A DNA stretch of 64,000 bases from Antrodiella citrinella (taxonomy: Eukaryota; Basidiomycota; Agaricomycetes; Polyporales; Steccherinaceae). The position numbers and the translations under genes are program-made. The notes beneath the pieces were generated by a model that saw nothing but the letters and a program-made list of their open reading frames with translations, searched no databases and was not told the DNA's origin. Below are positions 44,001 to 56,035 of this stretch, one piece after another. The DNA lies in contig SGPM01000004.1 in assembly GCA_004802725.1 (NCBI GenBank), forward strand, positions 297,613-361,612, written 5' to 3'. How positions within the stretch are numbered: position 1 is the stretch's first letter; the number at the start of each line of letters is the position of its first letter.

Positions 44001-47000
44001 ATGGCGGACACTAAGAAGAGATCGCGACCTCGGAAGAACACGAAAGGCAAAGCTGTAAGTCACTTCAACTCAAATTTCTTGTGCAGTCACTGATGCGGTA
44101 GGCTTAGCTCCATGGCCAGCAGTCACTGAGAGACATGTTCGCTAGCAGAACATCGTCAATGAACACACAAAGTCAGGATCCCATTGAAGTGGATAATGAT
44201 GATCATAATCCAGAGACCGGAGGAAACGATGTTGATGGCGAAGAAGTTGCTGAAGTTACAACCCCGGTGGTTGTCCCGGAACGGAAGACAATCAAAGTCT
44301 CCTCGACTGGTCGAGTTGCTGGTACGTGAAGATTGTTGTTATGAGCGCATATCATCCCTCAACTACTCCCAACTTTTAGCTATACAACCTACACGCGTAT
44401 TCGCTATATTCGAGAAACCTAAGCTCGATCCTCCGCTTCCGGAGCCCATCGAGATCCCAGACTCCCCTGCCACTGAGGTCATCGACGTGTCAAGCGAAGA
44501 ACCCAATTCTCCGATTATCGCCATGAACAGTTTATCTAATCAACACACTCCTCCTACAGGATCCTCACAAGACGATCCAATCGTTCTCGATACCTCACCT
44601 ATCAAACCCTCGGGTACCTCAGCTAGCACCATGTGGTTTACTTCAACGCGCAAATCAGCAGCGCGACCCACGTCGTCTCGAAAAGAGAAGCAAAGGAGTG
44701 ACGAGGGAACGCGTGTTCCTTTCCCCGCGGAATACGCTCAGCATATCCGTGGACCCCAGTCACAGTTCGCCACCTCAGCTATACCATTCATTCGTCGCCA
44801 GCAAGATTCGGATTTGCATATTGAATACTCCACCGATCGACCTCTGAGCGAGATCCTCTCTCGGCCCCCTCGCGAACGGCCGATAGGCGAGCAGGATCGC
44901 GAATTCGATACACATCCAGGCGACGACAGCGAGTACATTGGAACCATTCCACGCCTCCACCAGCGTTACCCAGCTGTCGCGCGATCTCTTCTGTGGGCGA
45001 GAGAACGCTCGACTCGGGAGCACACGACAGCACATCAGGAAGCATGGGCGGAGAAATGGCGCCCACGGCGTGCGGACGAGGTCATTGGAAATGAAGAGCG
45101 AGCGCTGTATCTTCGTGACTGGCTATCTGCCTTACGAATACAGATGGCTACCGGGACGGGCGAAGCAGAACCTCAACCGAAGAAGACCAAGAAACGCAAG
45201 TCAGCAAAAAACAGGAAGCCAGAGGTGGTACGGCATGTCAACAAGAAGCGAAAGATGAACGACGGGCTGGCTGGGTTCCTAGCGTCGGATGACGACGATG
45301 ACGACCCTCCTGTGGACGTCATGTTTGGACCGGACGACGACGACTTCGAATTTTGTCAACAAACGCAAGACACGCTGTATTCCAGCGCAACGACGCCAGA
45401 TGGATCCCAGTACTCCTCTGCCCTATCTGAGCTGGAAGATGACCCGGAAGATACCAACGACTCTCTGCCTTTCCCATACTCACCACCTGATTTCGGCACT
45501 CGCATCCACAACACCATTCTTCTCGCAGGGCCATCGGGTTGTGGCAAAACTGCCGCTGTACATGCCTGTGCTGAGGAAATGGGCTGGGAGGTGTTCGAAG
45601 TCTACCCTGGGATTGGGGAGCGAAGTGGACCAGAGCTGAACAAGCTCATCGGGGACATAGGCAAGAACCATATCGTTCGTTCGGCACTTCGCCGATCGCC
45701 TGTCAGGCAACATGGCTATTTCGCTCCCAAACCGGGGAGGAAGACTGTTATACGGATTGACTCTGATGAGGAAGGGGAAGTCGACGTGGTGACTTCGGGA
45801 CCCGTCCCTCTTCTCAACTCACTTGAGCCGGATACAGAGGCAGCAATCAACCAGTCTCTCATTCTGATAGAGGAAGTAGACGTTCTATACAACGACGATG
45901 CTGGATTCTGGCCTGCAATCATTAACATCATCAAGGAATGCCGACGTCCTGTCGTGCTTACTTGTAATGGTACGTCATAGATTCATTTTCTTATATCCTA
46001 TTTGACGAAAACAAAACATGCGCGTTTTAGACATTCATCTTGTGCCATTGTCCGACTTGCCGCTACAGACTACTCTCCAATTTGAATCGTGTCCTCCACC
46101 ACTTGCAGCATCCTATCTACAAGCATCATGCCTATCTCAGAATTTCCCCATCGATCGTGGCGACGTCCTCCGCCTTTACAGTGGCTATCCAGCAACCACA
46201 GAAACACTTGGGTTACCTCAACGGGATACGTGTCTCTCCGATTTACGCTTCTCGATCAACCAATTGCAATATTGGTTCTCTATTATACCCTCCGAGCCTA
46301 AGATACCCTCTATATCCGCCACCGAACCCTTCACTACCGGCGAAGAAGCGGCACATCAAGCTGCAAATAGCAATGGGAACGTCCAGAACAATGGCCAATC
46401 TGCTCTGTGTTTGTACGACTCCATATCATTTGCGGAAGACCAACTGTCTCGCGATCCGTCATACCTAGTACAGGTGAGTCTGGTTGTGTGCAGCAGGTTT
46501 ATTGATACTATATTTCCCTTTTTCCGCCAGCACTATAGCGGGACATCTAGTTTGCCCGACAGAGAAGTGGGATACGAGGTCCTTCCTCTGGAAGTTCTAT
46601 CGCATCCACCACTGGCCTCAGCCTTCTACACGCAGGATCACGCGCTCTCTCAGGAGGTCACTGCCTTGTCGCGTGGAACATGGAGCGGGTCGACGGGCTT
46701 GTTGAACCGCTCGCGATGGCTTTCAGGTCGACTGGCGCAGGACCAGACGAACTACGCTGGGCCAATGCACCAGGTCTTGTTTGAGTGTCTCAAGCGGTGG
46801 CCTTCCCTCAGCAGCGAGTCTGCACTGTACACAGACTATTTGCCATGGATTCGGTACATGGTGGACGCGGACAACGCACTGGAGGAGCTCTTGTCGCCGC
46901 CCAGCACGCAGTCGTCACGGCGACAGACACGGACGAGCAGGAGAGCGGGGCAAGAGCGGCATATCTCCCTCGAGAGCGCCGAGTTGGAGCTGCTTGCGAA

Positions 47001-47025
47001 GAGCGCGTTCAGCCCGGAGCGATAG
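44001..47025 (+). CDS. ELG1: ELG1/ATAD5-type PCNA unloader, RFC-like AAA+ subunit
   Basis: Large subunit of the alternative clamp loader that unloads PCNA after replication. ATG 44001; first exon MADTKKRSRPRKNTKGKA, ending at an intron (about 44055-44121). A PIP-like motif, QSLRDMFA, opens exon 2. SUMO-interaction-like acidic stretches follow (EVIDVSSEEPNSPI, DPIVLDTSP). The RFC-box region reads AWAEKWRPRRADEVIGNEER. Walker A is LLAGPSGCGKTAAVHACAEE, with an insertion before it as usual for Elg1; Walker B is LILIEEVDVLYNDDAGFWP, followed by RRPVVLTCND. The C-terminal collar region contains YLQASCLSQNFPIDRGDVLR. Four introns (about 44322-44379, 45970-46029 and 46474-46530 are the clear ones). 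About 950 residues, near the size of fungal Elg1. The IEEVD form of Walker B (E rather than D second) is as expected for this subunit. Confidence 0.93.
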
Positions 47026-47293
47026 TAGTGGGCTGGTTGTGTGTTGTAATTGCGTAGAGGAAGTGTATCTGGAAATACATGTGTCTGTTACACCCGCCTC
47101 TGCATGATCAGCGCATGTAACCTTATCGAGTGCAGTGACCAGATGAGATGCTACCCACGTGGGGAGGAGAACATGGCAGCACAGATTCACATCGCCCACA
47201 TATGTACAACACTGTCCATTCCTACCAACCATAAATATTCGCTCTCGCTCGTCGTCGTCTCCAACAGCGAGCAGCTCCCACTTGACCGCGACC
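47026..47293. other. Short intergenic region ELG1 / bHLH gene
   Basis: 268 bases; a CATAAATA sequence near 47230-47237 is TATA-like and lies 57 bases upstream of the bHLH start codon. Confidence 0.35.
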
Positions 47294-49276
47294 ATGAACA
47301 CCTTCACCGGCCTCAGTCCGGACCCGGCCGCCAGGGGCCCGCCTGAGCCGGCGAGCACTACCCAACATGGCAACTCCCAAAAGACCTCCTCAGCGTCCTC
47401 GACCTCCGCCGCCGCCGCTACTGCCGCCGTCTTTCCCCTTGCACCCCTCGAATTCCTCCAAAATCAGCGTCGCGGCTCCATCACAGATCCCTCTCTCCAC
47501 GCTGCACGGCCCAGCAACCCCAGTCTACCCCCGCTTCAAATATCCGGTGCGTACATAACCACCGTTCCCCGACACTCGGCCGTAGTAAACAGAGCTTTCC
47601 CTCCTGACCCAGCTCAGTCGCGTCCTTCGCCGGCGTTCTCACCAGAGAGCAACATTCTACCCCACATTCGCAGCTTCCTCAGATCACCCTCCCCCGACAG
47701 CGTAGAAGAGTACACCGGACATAGAGACGCACCCCGAGACGAGCGTAGTAGAGGTGCAGTCATCCTAATTCCCAGCGTTGTACCAGGAGCTGATGGACAT
47801 ACCGCGCCGTTCCAAGACACTCGGATGGAAGTCGACGAGCAACATCCCCCCTACGAGACGCAGGATCGAGCGAGCCCAGAAAGCTCTGAGGTGAATGGGC
47901 GGAGAGCTTCGTTCGCAGGTACTGAATTTTTGCCCTGTCACGAGGCTGCTGAATTCGACTGATTGAAATGTCCCCCTAAGGCATGAAGCGGAAAATGTCG
48001 CCTGACCGCGGTAGTGCGACTCCTGGCGATATTGACCCACAACTTGTCGGGCACAGTGTGTCTAATGAGCCCGAATCAGAAGAGCCTGCCCAAAAACGAA
48101 GAAGTCTTGTACTCGATGCGACGCGCCTCGGGCATCTGAGCATCAACGATAGGCGGAATTCGCTGGAGGGTAGAACGGGAGGTGGTCAACAGTGGTGGTC
48201 GAATGAAGCGAGGGAGCAACCACAACCACCTCCCAGCGGAGCGGGGAATGTGAATCCCGGTTTGGCGAACACGCCGATGACGGGCTACAGCACCCCATCC
48301 TCGGGTATGCCCGGTGATTCGCCACATGGCCATCCGCCAGCAGGCATTAACGCTACTTTCGCGTGGCCTGCCAATACACAGGCAGACCCGGTGCATGTAC
48401 ATCCACCAGGGCAGAACGAGGCAAACGCAAGCATGGCCAACAACAATCCTCCCTATGACCCTCTAGCCATGATGCCCCAGCAGCCTTTCTCCTCAGACCG
48501 CCGACTGTCGCAAGACAACATGTCTACACCATCCTCCGCTGGGCCAACCCGATCTCGCACGACACGCTCCCGACCATCGTCGCGTAATAGGCGAGCTGAA
48601 GAGGGCAGCGCAAGCACCTCTGGAAACGTAATGCAGGACGACGGAGCGTCAACGTCCCAACTGCAGTCACTCTCGGGCAAAGATTCGGGTGGTACCCCGT
48701 ATTCGCGCTCCCCAGAGTTGCGCGTGTCGCATAAGCTGGCAGAGAGGAAGAGACGGAAGGAAATGAAAGATTTATTCGACGAGCTGCGGGATCAGCTACC
48801 TGCCGACCGTGGCATGAAGGCCAGTAAATGGGAGATCCTAAGCAAAGGTGGGGTTTACAGTCATTTCGCTCTGTCCTTCGGTGTCATTGACCCGGTACCG
48901 CTACTCAGCTATTGACTTCATTGCGACCCTGAAACAAAGTCATGGTGAAATGAGTCGGGAGATTGACATGCTACGGCACGAAGTCGAGAGCGTGCGCCAA
49001 GGCATTCCGCCGTTTCCGCCAGGTGGTGCTCCGCCAATGTACCACCCACCGCCTGTAGGCGTCCAACCGTTCCCTCCTCCACCCCCGGGTGCGGCTCCGA
49101 ACGCCCATCCAGTTGGTCCCCATCCTGGTCCTCCTCAGCAGCCTCCGCAACCTCCACATTCTCGCCCGGACTCCTCCCAAAACGCATACCCACCAGCCGC
49201 GGGGCAGAGCGCCCCACCACCACAGGCGAACGGGAATGGGAACGGAGATGCTGCAAGGACGGATCCTCCGTCATAG
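47294..49276 (+). CDS. Basic helix-loop-helix transcription factor
   Basis: ATG 47294 ([20 protein letters not shown]). About 390 residues of Ser/Pro/Gln-rich low complexity come first, with a nuclear-localisation-like KRKMSP and QKRRSL. The bHLH region is [20 protein letters not shown] (basic region and helix 1; the E-box reading residues H-E-R are the expected H, E and R), then a loop with [18 protein letters not shown] and, after an intron (about 48848-48910), helix 2 [21 protein letters not shown] continuing helix ([12 protein letters not shown]) could be a short zipper. The tail is Pro/His/Gly-rich with runs of Pro. Two introns (about 47918-47981 and 48848-48910). Target genes are unknown; relation to a named yeast factor cannot be settled by eye. 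Confidence 0.88.
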
Positions 49277-50062
49277 GGGATTTGCTCTCCCTTTTGTTGT
49301 ATCGATATTGCATTTCCTCTCTTCTTCCGTTTGCTGTCGTTGATTGATTTCCTCTTCCACTCTGGGGTAGGTGCGACCTTGAGGCAATGTCCTCCTTTGA
49401 TGTATTTTTCTTGGACATCTCCAGTAATTATGCTATTTGGATCCCATCCTATAGACCCCCATTCCATCCCATCTCCACTTGCTCCAGCGAGGCTTTACAG
49501 TATTCGTTTATTGTCCCGTCATCCCCGGCGATCTGATATTCTGTGAATCTCGGTCTCCGCAGGGGTTGGCTGCACCGTAGCTGCATCGACATTATGTACA
49601 TGCGTCGTATCGTATCGTAGTTATATACGACGAGATTTATGTGCACTTGATTAGGCGCCTGCTTTGGCCCTGTAACCTGCTCTAGAGCAGCTTGTATTGT
49701 ATTGTACGCAGCGAACAACACACTGTCTCAGTTTACAGTCTCTGTCTTTGTCACTATTTCTCTGTCCTTGTACTCGACATCGGCGTACTTGAATTATTGT
49801 TGTAGTCCAGTCATGTCGGGGTCCCGCGGGCCATAACGGCGCGTCGGAAGCGCAACGTGCTGACTTGGAACTCTCCCCCGTACTCCCATCATCGCCTGGC
49901 ACTTCTGGCCATTCCCTCCTTCCTCTCTCGCATCCACGTCGTCGCTGCTATAGATTTCGCAGCCCAGCACAGTCTCGCCTTTGCTCTCGCTAGTTGTCGC
50001 ATGAATCATCTTTTTATAGCGCTCTAGCGGATTCACGAATATCACATTCCACTGCACGCACA
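49277..50062. other. Intergenic region bHLH / TFIIF alpha
   Basis: About 785 bases. 3' flank on the left; the right half is the promoter and leader of the TFIIF gene. No gene supported; frames in it are short. Confidence 0.5.
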
Positions 50063-52393
50063 ATGCCTCCTTCCGCCTCTGTGCTCTTCCATCCGAAGAA
50101 GAGGCCCATCGCATCGTCGCAATCCAAGCCTAAAACCCCTGTAGGGACACCACCGTCGTCGTCTACACCCCCAGCAGCCTCGCAATCGCAAGAGTCGTCG
50201 TCGCAGCAACGACAACAACCCAATGGCGCCAAGTCGAACGGTGCTACCCCTCCCCACCCCTCTTCACCCAACAAGAAGCCCCGCCTCGCCGCACCCCGGC
50301 GCAAACCCGACACCGAAGACGAGTCGAAGCCCTCAGAGCCGGAAGGCCCCTTCTCCGAGTTCCGGCTCGTGTCGTCGGCGCTGAACGGGTGGAAATACGA
50401 CGTGATGAAGTTCGACTCGCGCAAGACGGTGGATATCTTGTCGTGGGCGCAGCCGGTGAAGCTGAACCGGAAGGATCCGTTTAGGAAGGACGGGACGGAG
50501 GTCGTGCAGGCGGCGCCACAGGCCGTAGGGCCCATGCTGGGTCCTGATGGGAAGCCTGTGATAGGGATGGACGGGCGGATGGTGATGGTGGACGCTAATG
50601 GCAGGCCCATTCGTGCGGCGGATGCTAACGGCACTGCGAGTGCGAATGGGAGTGGCGGGGGCGCAAGTGGGAGCCAGAATGGGAAGGAGAAGGCGTCGAA
50701 GAAGAAATTCCAGAAGAAGACGAGGCAGGTGTTCTTGGTGCCGGATGAAGTGAGGCAGCTGAGGCGGGAAGAGCGGTATCCGTGGGTCCTCGAGGACGCT
50801 CAGCATGCGGAGAACTGGGTTGGCAAGATGGAGGAGGTCGCAAAGTCGAATACGCATGCGATGTTCATGCCAGCGGCGAACGACGTGTTCAAGTTTGTCC
50901 CTGCTCATCGGTGGTACAAGTTCCAGAAAAAACCAAACCACCATATCCTCACTTTAGAGGAGGCAGAGACATTGGTGCGTCCTACATTTTGACTCCGAAA
51001 TGTACGAATCTCACATATTATCACGATCGTCTACAGATGACACAAAGAAGCAAGAATAAGGACCCTGAACGGTGGTTAATGCGAAACCGTAATGGTCAAG
51101 CTGGCTCTGAGGGGGCTAATGTAAAGTCCGAGGGCGGCATGTTGTCCGCCACTCAGGGTGCTTCTCTGATGCACAGCTCGAGTCAGAGCATGGGACCTGG
51201 CGGACGGAGGCTTAGGACAGTTGACAATGGTGGTGCTGGCGGTGGACTGTTTGGAGACGATGACGACGAGGAAGGTGGCAGTCAACGCAGACGAGGCAGA
51301 GAATTGGGTGCCGAGGGAGACTTGGACGAGCTTGATTTCGAGGAGGACTTTGCGGATGACGAGGAGAAGGTGGAAGCGGATGGCGAAGATGAGGAGGCGA
51401 AAGAGGCTGAGGTGCGTTCATCACGCTCAAATTCCTGTTGACCGTGCTTATATGTGTTAATCCAGGAGCGACTCAAGAAGGAGTACAAGACAGCCAACAA
51501 GACTCGCGAGGGCTACATCGATGAGAGCGACGAGGAAGACGAGGACACGACGAAGTTGTCATCCTCCCACAAGAGCATGCAGAAGCTGATCAAGAAGCTT
51601 GACAACCAACTGCAGAACGAGGAGGATGACGACGAAGCAGATCCGTATGCGTCTGGTGTAAGTTGTCCGTTGGTGACGATTCTTCTCGTGTACTGATGAC
51701 GATCGTGATTTGCAGGAAGAAGAATCATCAGATGAGGAAGAGCCTCCACAGGCACCCACTGGACCTGCTATCCAACCACACGAACCGAAAGCGAACTCTC
51801 GTGCAAGTTCGCAGGCTCCGGCAGGCAACAAAACGCCTTCGTCGAGCCAAGGTGCGATGAAGACCGAGTCGCCGTCGCGTGCTACCTCGCCAATGCCGTC
51901 AGGCCATGGAGGACATTCTGTGGTTGCCAAGCGGGCAACGAGCCCGAAGGCACCCAAACAGAAAACGAATGGCTCGAGCCGGGCCACGAGCCCTCTTGCT
52001 GGAGGGAGTCGGGCAACGAGTCCCGTGGGGTCAGGTGCTCCTGGAAGCGGAGACTCTTCGGCGTCGCAAGCGGCAGATGGAGGCAAGGGGGGCAACAAGC
52101 GCAAGGCACCGGACGAACCCACATCACCTAGTAGCGCAGGGTCTGTGGGTGTGCCGTCGAAGACGAAGAAGCGCAAGGCGTCTGGGGGGGAGATCACGCA
52201 GGAGATGCTGGTGAAGTGGCTGTCTGGGACTGCGAACGCGACGACGAAGGACTGCATCCAGTACTTTTCGTCGTACCTGCCGAAGGAGGACAAGCAGAAG
52301 AAACAGGCTTTCGCGGATCTGGTGAAAGAGGTGGCGACGTTGAAAGACGGGGTGTTGGTGTTGAGGAGTGCGTACCGGGTGGCTGCTGTTTGA
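50063..52393 (+). CDS. TFG1: Transcription initiation factor TFIIF, alpha subunit (RAP74/Tfg1)
   Basis: General RNA polymerase II factor that pairs with TFIIF beta in the preinitiation complex. ATG 50063. A Ser/Pro/Gln-rich N terminus precedes the dimerisation domain: FSEFRLVSSALNGWKYDVMK, then an inserted Gly/Asn-rich stretch and KKFQKKTRQVFLVPDEVRQL, EERYPWVLEDAQHAENWVGK, FKFVPAHRWYKFQKKPNHHI and LEEAETLMTQRSKNKDPERW. The middle is highly charged (DLDELDFEEDFADDEEKVEA). Near the C terminus is a winged-helix domain: EITQEMLVKWLSGTANATTK, DCIQYFSSYLPKEDKQKKQA, ending VLRSAYRVAAV. Introns near 50974-51036, 51411-51465 and 51660-51715. About 715 residues, close to yeast Tfg1. Between the acidic middle and the winged helix is a RATSP repeat block. 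Confidence 0.94.
51871..52033 (+). repeat. RATSP repeats in the TFIIF alpha linker
   Basis: The pentapeptide RATSP occurs four times (SPSRATSPMPSG, AKRATSPKAPK, SSRATSPLAGG, SRATSPVGS) in the linker before the C-terminal domain. Each carries a Ser-Pro site preceded by Thr, a candidate for proline-directed kinases. Confidence 0.7.
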
Positions 52394-52634
52394 CGAGTGT
52401 TGTATTCCTAAAACCATTATAACCAGTTGTTCAATCTGCGTCTCTGAGCGAACTTCCTAAAAAGGCAAGAATGGCCGGCAAGGACAGGCCGTGACAAACT
52501 CTCGAGGACGTCTCTCATAAGGTCTCCCAATGCCTTATCCCAGTCTGCACCCCTCCCCCTCCTTCTTTTCCGTCTCTTTTTCCCCCCTTCCTCATCGTCG
52601 CCATCGTCCACGACGACCTCCCGTGCTTTGAGCC

Positions 52635-54179
52635 ATGTTCAGCTCTTCCGCGTCTCTCGTTTGCCTTTTCTCCGTCGTGTACGGTCTCGCCGTCGTCCAC
52701 GCCGCTGTTGTGCACGCGCACGACCATCTCCCCACCCGCTCCCGCCTTCCGACCAACTGGTACCACGACGATGACCACGCCGCCCACATCCTCTTCAAGC
52801 GCGGCCCTACCACCGACGGCGTCAACTATGCCACCGTCGGATCTCCAGGTGCGCATACACTTGACGCGATTCGTCCATTCCATTCATTTTCTTCTCCTTT
52901 CTAGCATGGAGCGCCAACTTTCCCCAGGGTACTCCGGATTCTACCAAGAACCCTCAGCCTTGGACCGACGCGTTGAACGCCGCCGTTACCGCCGGAAAGA
53001 TCCCTGACATTCCCCCTTCCAAGGCAACTGGCGGTAACCCCGTTTATCCCAACGGGCTTGATCCCAACAGTGCTCAGGTCTGTTCGTCCACGTACAAATG
53101 CAACACGAACCCCGACGTGATCTGGAACGCGCCTGATGGCGTCGTTGGTCTTGCCTTCGACGATGGCCCTCAGCCTGTACGTCAAAATGTTTTTCTCGCG
53201 AGTCCGTCCGCTAACTTGGATTTCAGGCCTCGGATCAGTTGTACGCGTTCTTGCAACAAAACAACGAACACGCCACGCACTTCTTCATCGGTATCAACAT
53301 CTTGAACAACGCCAATGAGTTCATCACCGCGTTCGAGACCCTGGAAGGTACCGTCTTTACATCGCTCCAGTGGACTGAATGCTAATATTCGATGTGTAGA
53401 TGACATTGCCGTCCACACCTGGACTCACCCCTACATGACCACTTTGAGCAACGATGATGTCGTAGCCCAGCTCGGCTACACCATGGAACTCATCCACAAC
53501 TCAACCGGCGGTCGTCTTCCCAGGTACTGGAGGCCTCCCTACGGCGACTCGGACAACCGTGTCGCTGCCATCGCCAAGGAGATATTTGGTCTCACCACTG
53601 TCGTTTGGAATCAAGAGTACGTTTTAATCCTATTTTCGTGATGGTTTCAAGGTCTGACCTTGACATTCTAGCACCGAGGACTGGAGCATCCCTTCGGGCG
53701 GAACTACAAATGCCATCGTTCAGGCGTCGATGACCAAATGGCTGACGGGTCCCAAGTCCCCCGGTCTTATCATCTTGGAGCACGAGCTGTACCCTCAGAC
53801 TGTTCAGGCCTTCATGAGTGCTTATCCCCTTATGAAGCAAAACGGCTGGAAGACCATGTCTGTCGCTCAGATCCAGAATGCCTCGTACCAGAATTCCGCC
53901 AACGATAGCGACGTAGTCATCCCCCAGACCGGTATCCTGCTCGACGAGCAGACCACCGCTGCGAGCAGCACTTCGTCGTCAGCTAGCAGCAACACGGCGT
54001 CGAACCCTACGACTACCAACTCGCCTGCTAGCACGTCTGGAACCAACTTGGGCGCGGCTTCTCCATCTGGCGCTGGCACCGCTCTCCAGAAGAACGTCGC
54101 AAGCCACATGTTCAGCGTACCCATCGGTATTTTCGCTGCTAGCTTTGTGGTAATCTTGTCCGCCCTCGCTATCTGCTAA
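52635..54179 (+). CDS. Chitin deacetylase (carbohydrate esterase family 4), probably GPI-anchored
   Basis: Secreted or wall-bound enzyme that converts chitin to chitosan. ATG 52635 opens a signal peptide ([19 protein letters not shown]). After a propeptide-like stretch with KRGP, the NodB/CE4 domain shows its motifs: [10 protein letters not shown] (motif 1, metal/catalytic Asp), [13 protein letters not shown] (motif 2, H-T-x-x-H), [14 protein letters not shown] (motif 3), WNQDTEDWSIP (motif 4) and [11 protein letters not shown] (motif 5). A Ser/Thr/Asn-rich linker follows, and a hydrophobic C terminus ([18 protein letters not shown]) after a small-residue region ([16 protein letters not shown]), as in GPI proteins. 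Introns near 52850-52902, 53177-53226, 53348-53398 and 53617-53671. About 440 residues, like basidiomycete Cda proteins. Confidence 0.95.
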
Positions 54180-56035
54180 ATGCATCGTAGACTTCTGCCA
54201 TACCCTCACCTAATCGCTTTTACATGGACTATGACGAACTTTCCTCCCATCTTAAATCTCGCATCTTGTTCTTGGCCGCATTCGTCCATGTTTTGCACCG
54301 CTAGCTATCCTCCGAGCATGCCGTAGCATCCGCTCCTGCGAGTGTCCCTCGCACACCCTTACATCCCTTCCAACGTACTTTTATGACCGGGCACGCGCAT
54401 GTGCTCATTTATTGCCGCTGCTCAGAACAGTCCTCCATATTCACCCCCAAAATTTCTGGACCATTGTATTCATAATTAGTGCACGACGGTCTTTACGACG
54501 AGCAGCTGCTCTTGTTCCGATCCCCTCCCCCATCTCTGGCATTTCTTGCCCTGTCGTATTACCATGACGGACTTCCCACTCGGACGCTTCTTGCTGTGGC
54601 GGGGGATGGTGTGGTGTTTTACTGCACCTCTCCCCTTCCTAGGACCCTTTCTTACGTGACTCTGATATGTATTCACCATACCTCGACTTCATTGTTACCC
54701 GTTTACCCATACATAGTCTTTGTCCATACCATTACAACCCCTTCCAGCTTCTCTTCTTCACCTTCTTCTGCTTCTTTGGCCCTGATCGTTAAGTTTTAAT
54801 GAGCGCTGTTACTTCTTGTTCGTTCGTTCGTGATGTAGATGGTTCGAGCACTTGCTTCCCTGTTTCTTGAACGCGTTGCGTGGGTTTGAGTAAAATGAAA
54901 TAACTATACTGAAGTTGAAGTTACGTATGTCGTATATCGTATGTAGATGGCTTTATGTCTGCCGTTTGTTCACTCTTTTGTCAAATCACTGTCGTTCATT
55001 TCATTTCTGTGGGTGCGTCGACGGTGTCGTCGGATCGAGTAATGGTAACGGTAACGTCAACTGTGGTGAGATGAAATGAAATCCGACCGACCGAGGACAT
55101 GCGTTGACTTTGATTCGACCTCGCCGGATCCTTCAGTCTCGTGCAAGTTTCGTGTTGCAATTTCTCGGCTGAGCGACCCTAAGAAGCCCGTTCAATGTTC
55201 AATTCACTTTCAGATGAGAGGACGTTATAAAATATTGCAAATTGGTCCAACTTGGACCTACAACCCCGAATCGTGACGGGTTTGATTCCGGGACGAGACG
55301 GGATGATTGGCAGGCACCCACGGGCCACTTGTATCTAGGAGCATCTGCCATCTACGGGCAAGAACACCCTATTGACAGTTCCTGCCTTCATCTTCGGATC
55401 CGTCCATGGGCGGGTGCAGACCACCGACTTCCGGACTCCGGAGGGGACGCGGAAAGATGAAAGATGGCCATGTACGATCAACACGGCATGGCGACCCTAC
55501 CCCGCCCCGCGTCCCCCGCAAGATCGATGTCGAGGACGCGGAGGGTCGTAAAAATAGGACTGACCGGAGCTGTAGCTTTGAAATCTGATTGATGATCACA
55601 CGAGGCTACCAGGCGGCTGCCTGGTAAATCGGACCGCCCATTTCAAAGACACACGCATAAGCTATGAGGCCAGTGGCCAGCCATGAGCCTGAGGAGGTCG
55701 TGAATCGTGATATTTCGTTATTACAGTACTTCTTCTGGGAGCCCACATCGATAATCAACGGAACCGACAAAACAAGGCAAGGAGGCAAGGAGACAAAGCA
55801 GGAGGGGAGGAGGGAGGACAGAGAGATACTACACCGGGAGATGAGGAAGAAAATAATGTAGAGCCAATGGATACGAAGGTCAGTATGAGTGAACATTAGA
55901 TGCACAGAGAGAGATGAGGATGAAAGACCGGAAAAGATATGGGGGTCGAAGGACGTCCGCGAGATCATAAAATAGCCAGACCAAATGAAGTGTTCTAAAT
56001 GTAAGAGGCAAAGTCGCGAGGAAAGTCGCCGTAGA
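54180..56035. other. 1.85 kb intergenic region without a supported gene
   Basis: Convergent region between chitin deacetylase and the kinase. Pyrimidine-rich blocks (54520-54780) create long but non-protein-like frames. A short GGTAAC duplicate lies near 55044-55054. The frame at 55606-55968 on the minus strand is hydrophobic but has no ATG-led domain. Probably long 3' regions or a noncoding transcript. Confidence 0.45.

Noticed and set aside
54479..54799. 106-codon plus-strand frame with hydrophobic stretches
   Set aside because: The first codon is not ATG and the hydrophobicity comes from C/T-rich DNA, which encodes Leu/Ser/Pro/Phe in any such tract.
55250..55300. GGTTTGATTCC sequence resembling a tRNA T-loop
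   Set aside because: The motif is not exact, and no acceptor stem, D-arm or anticodon arm can be folded around it.
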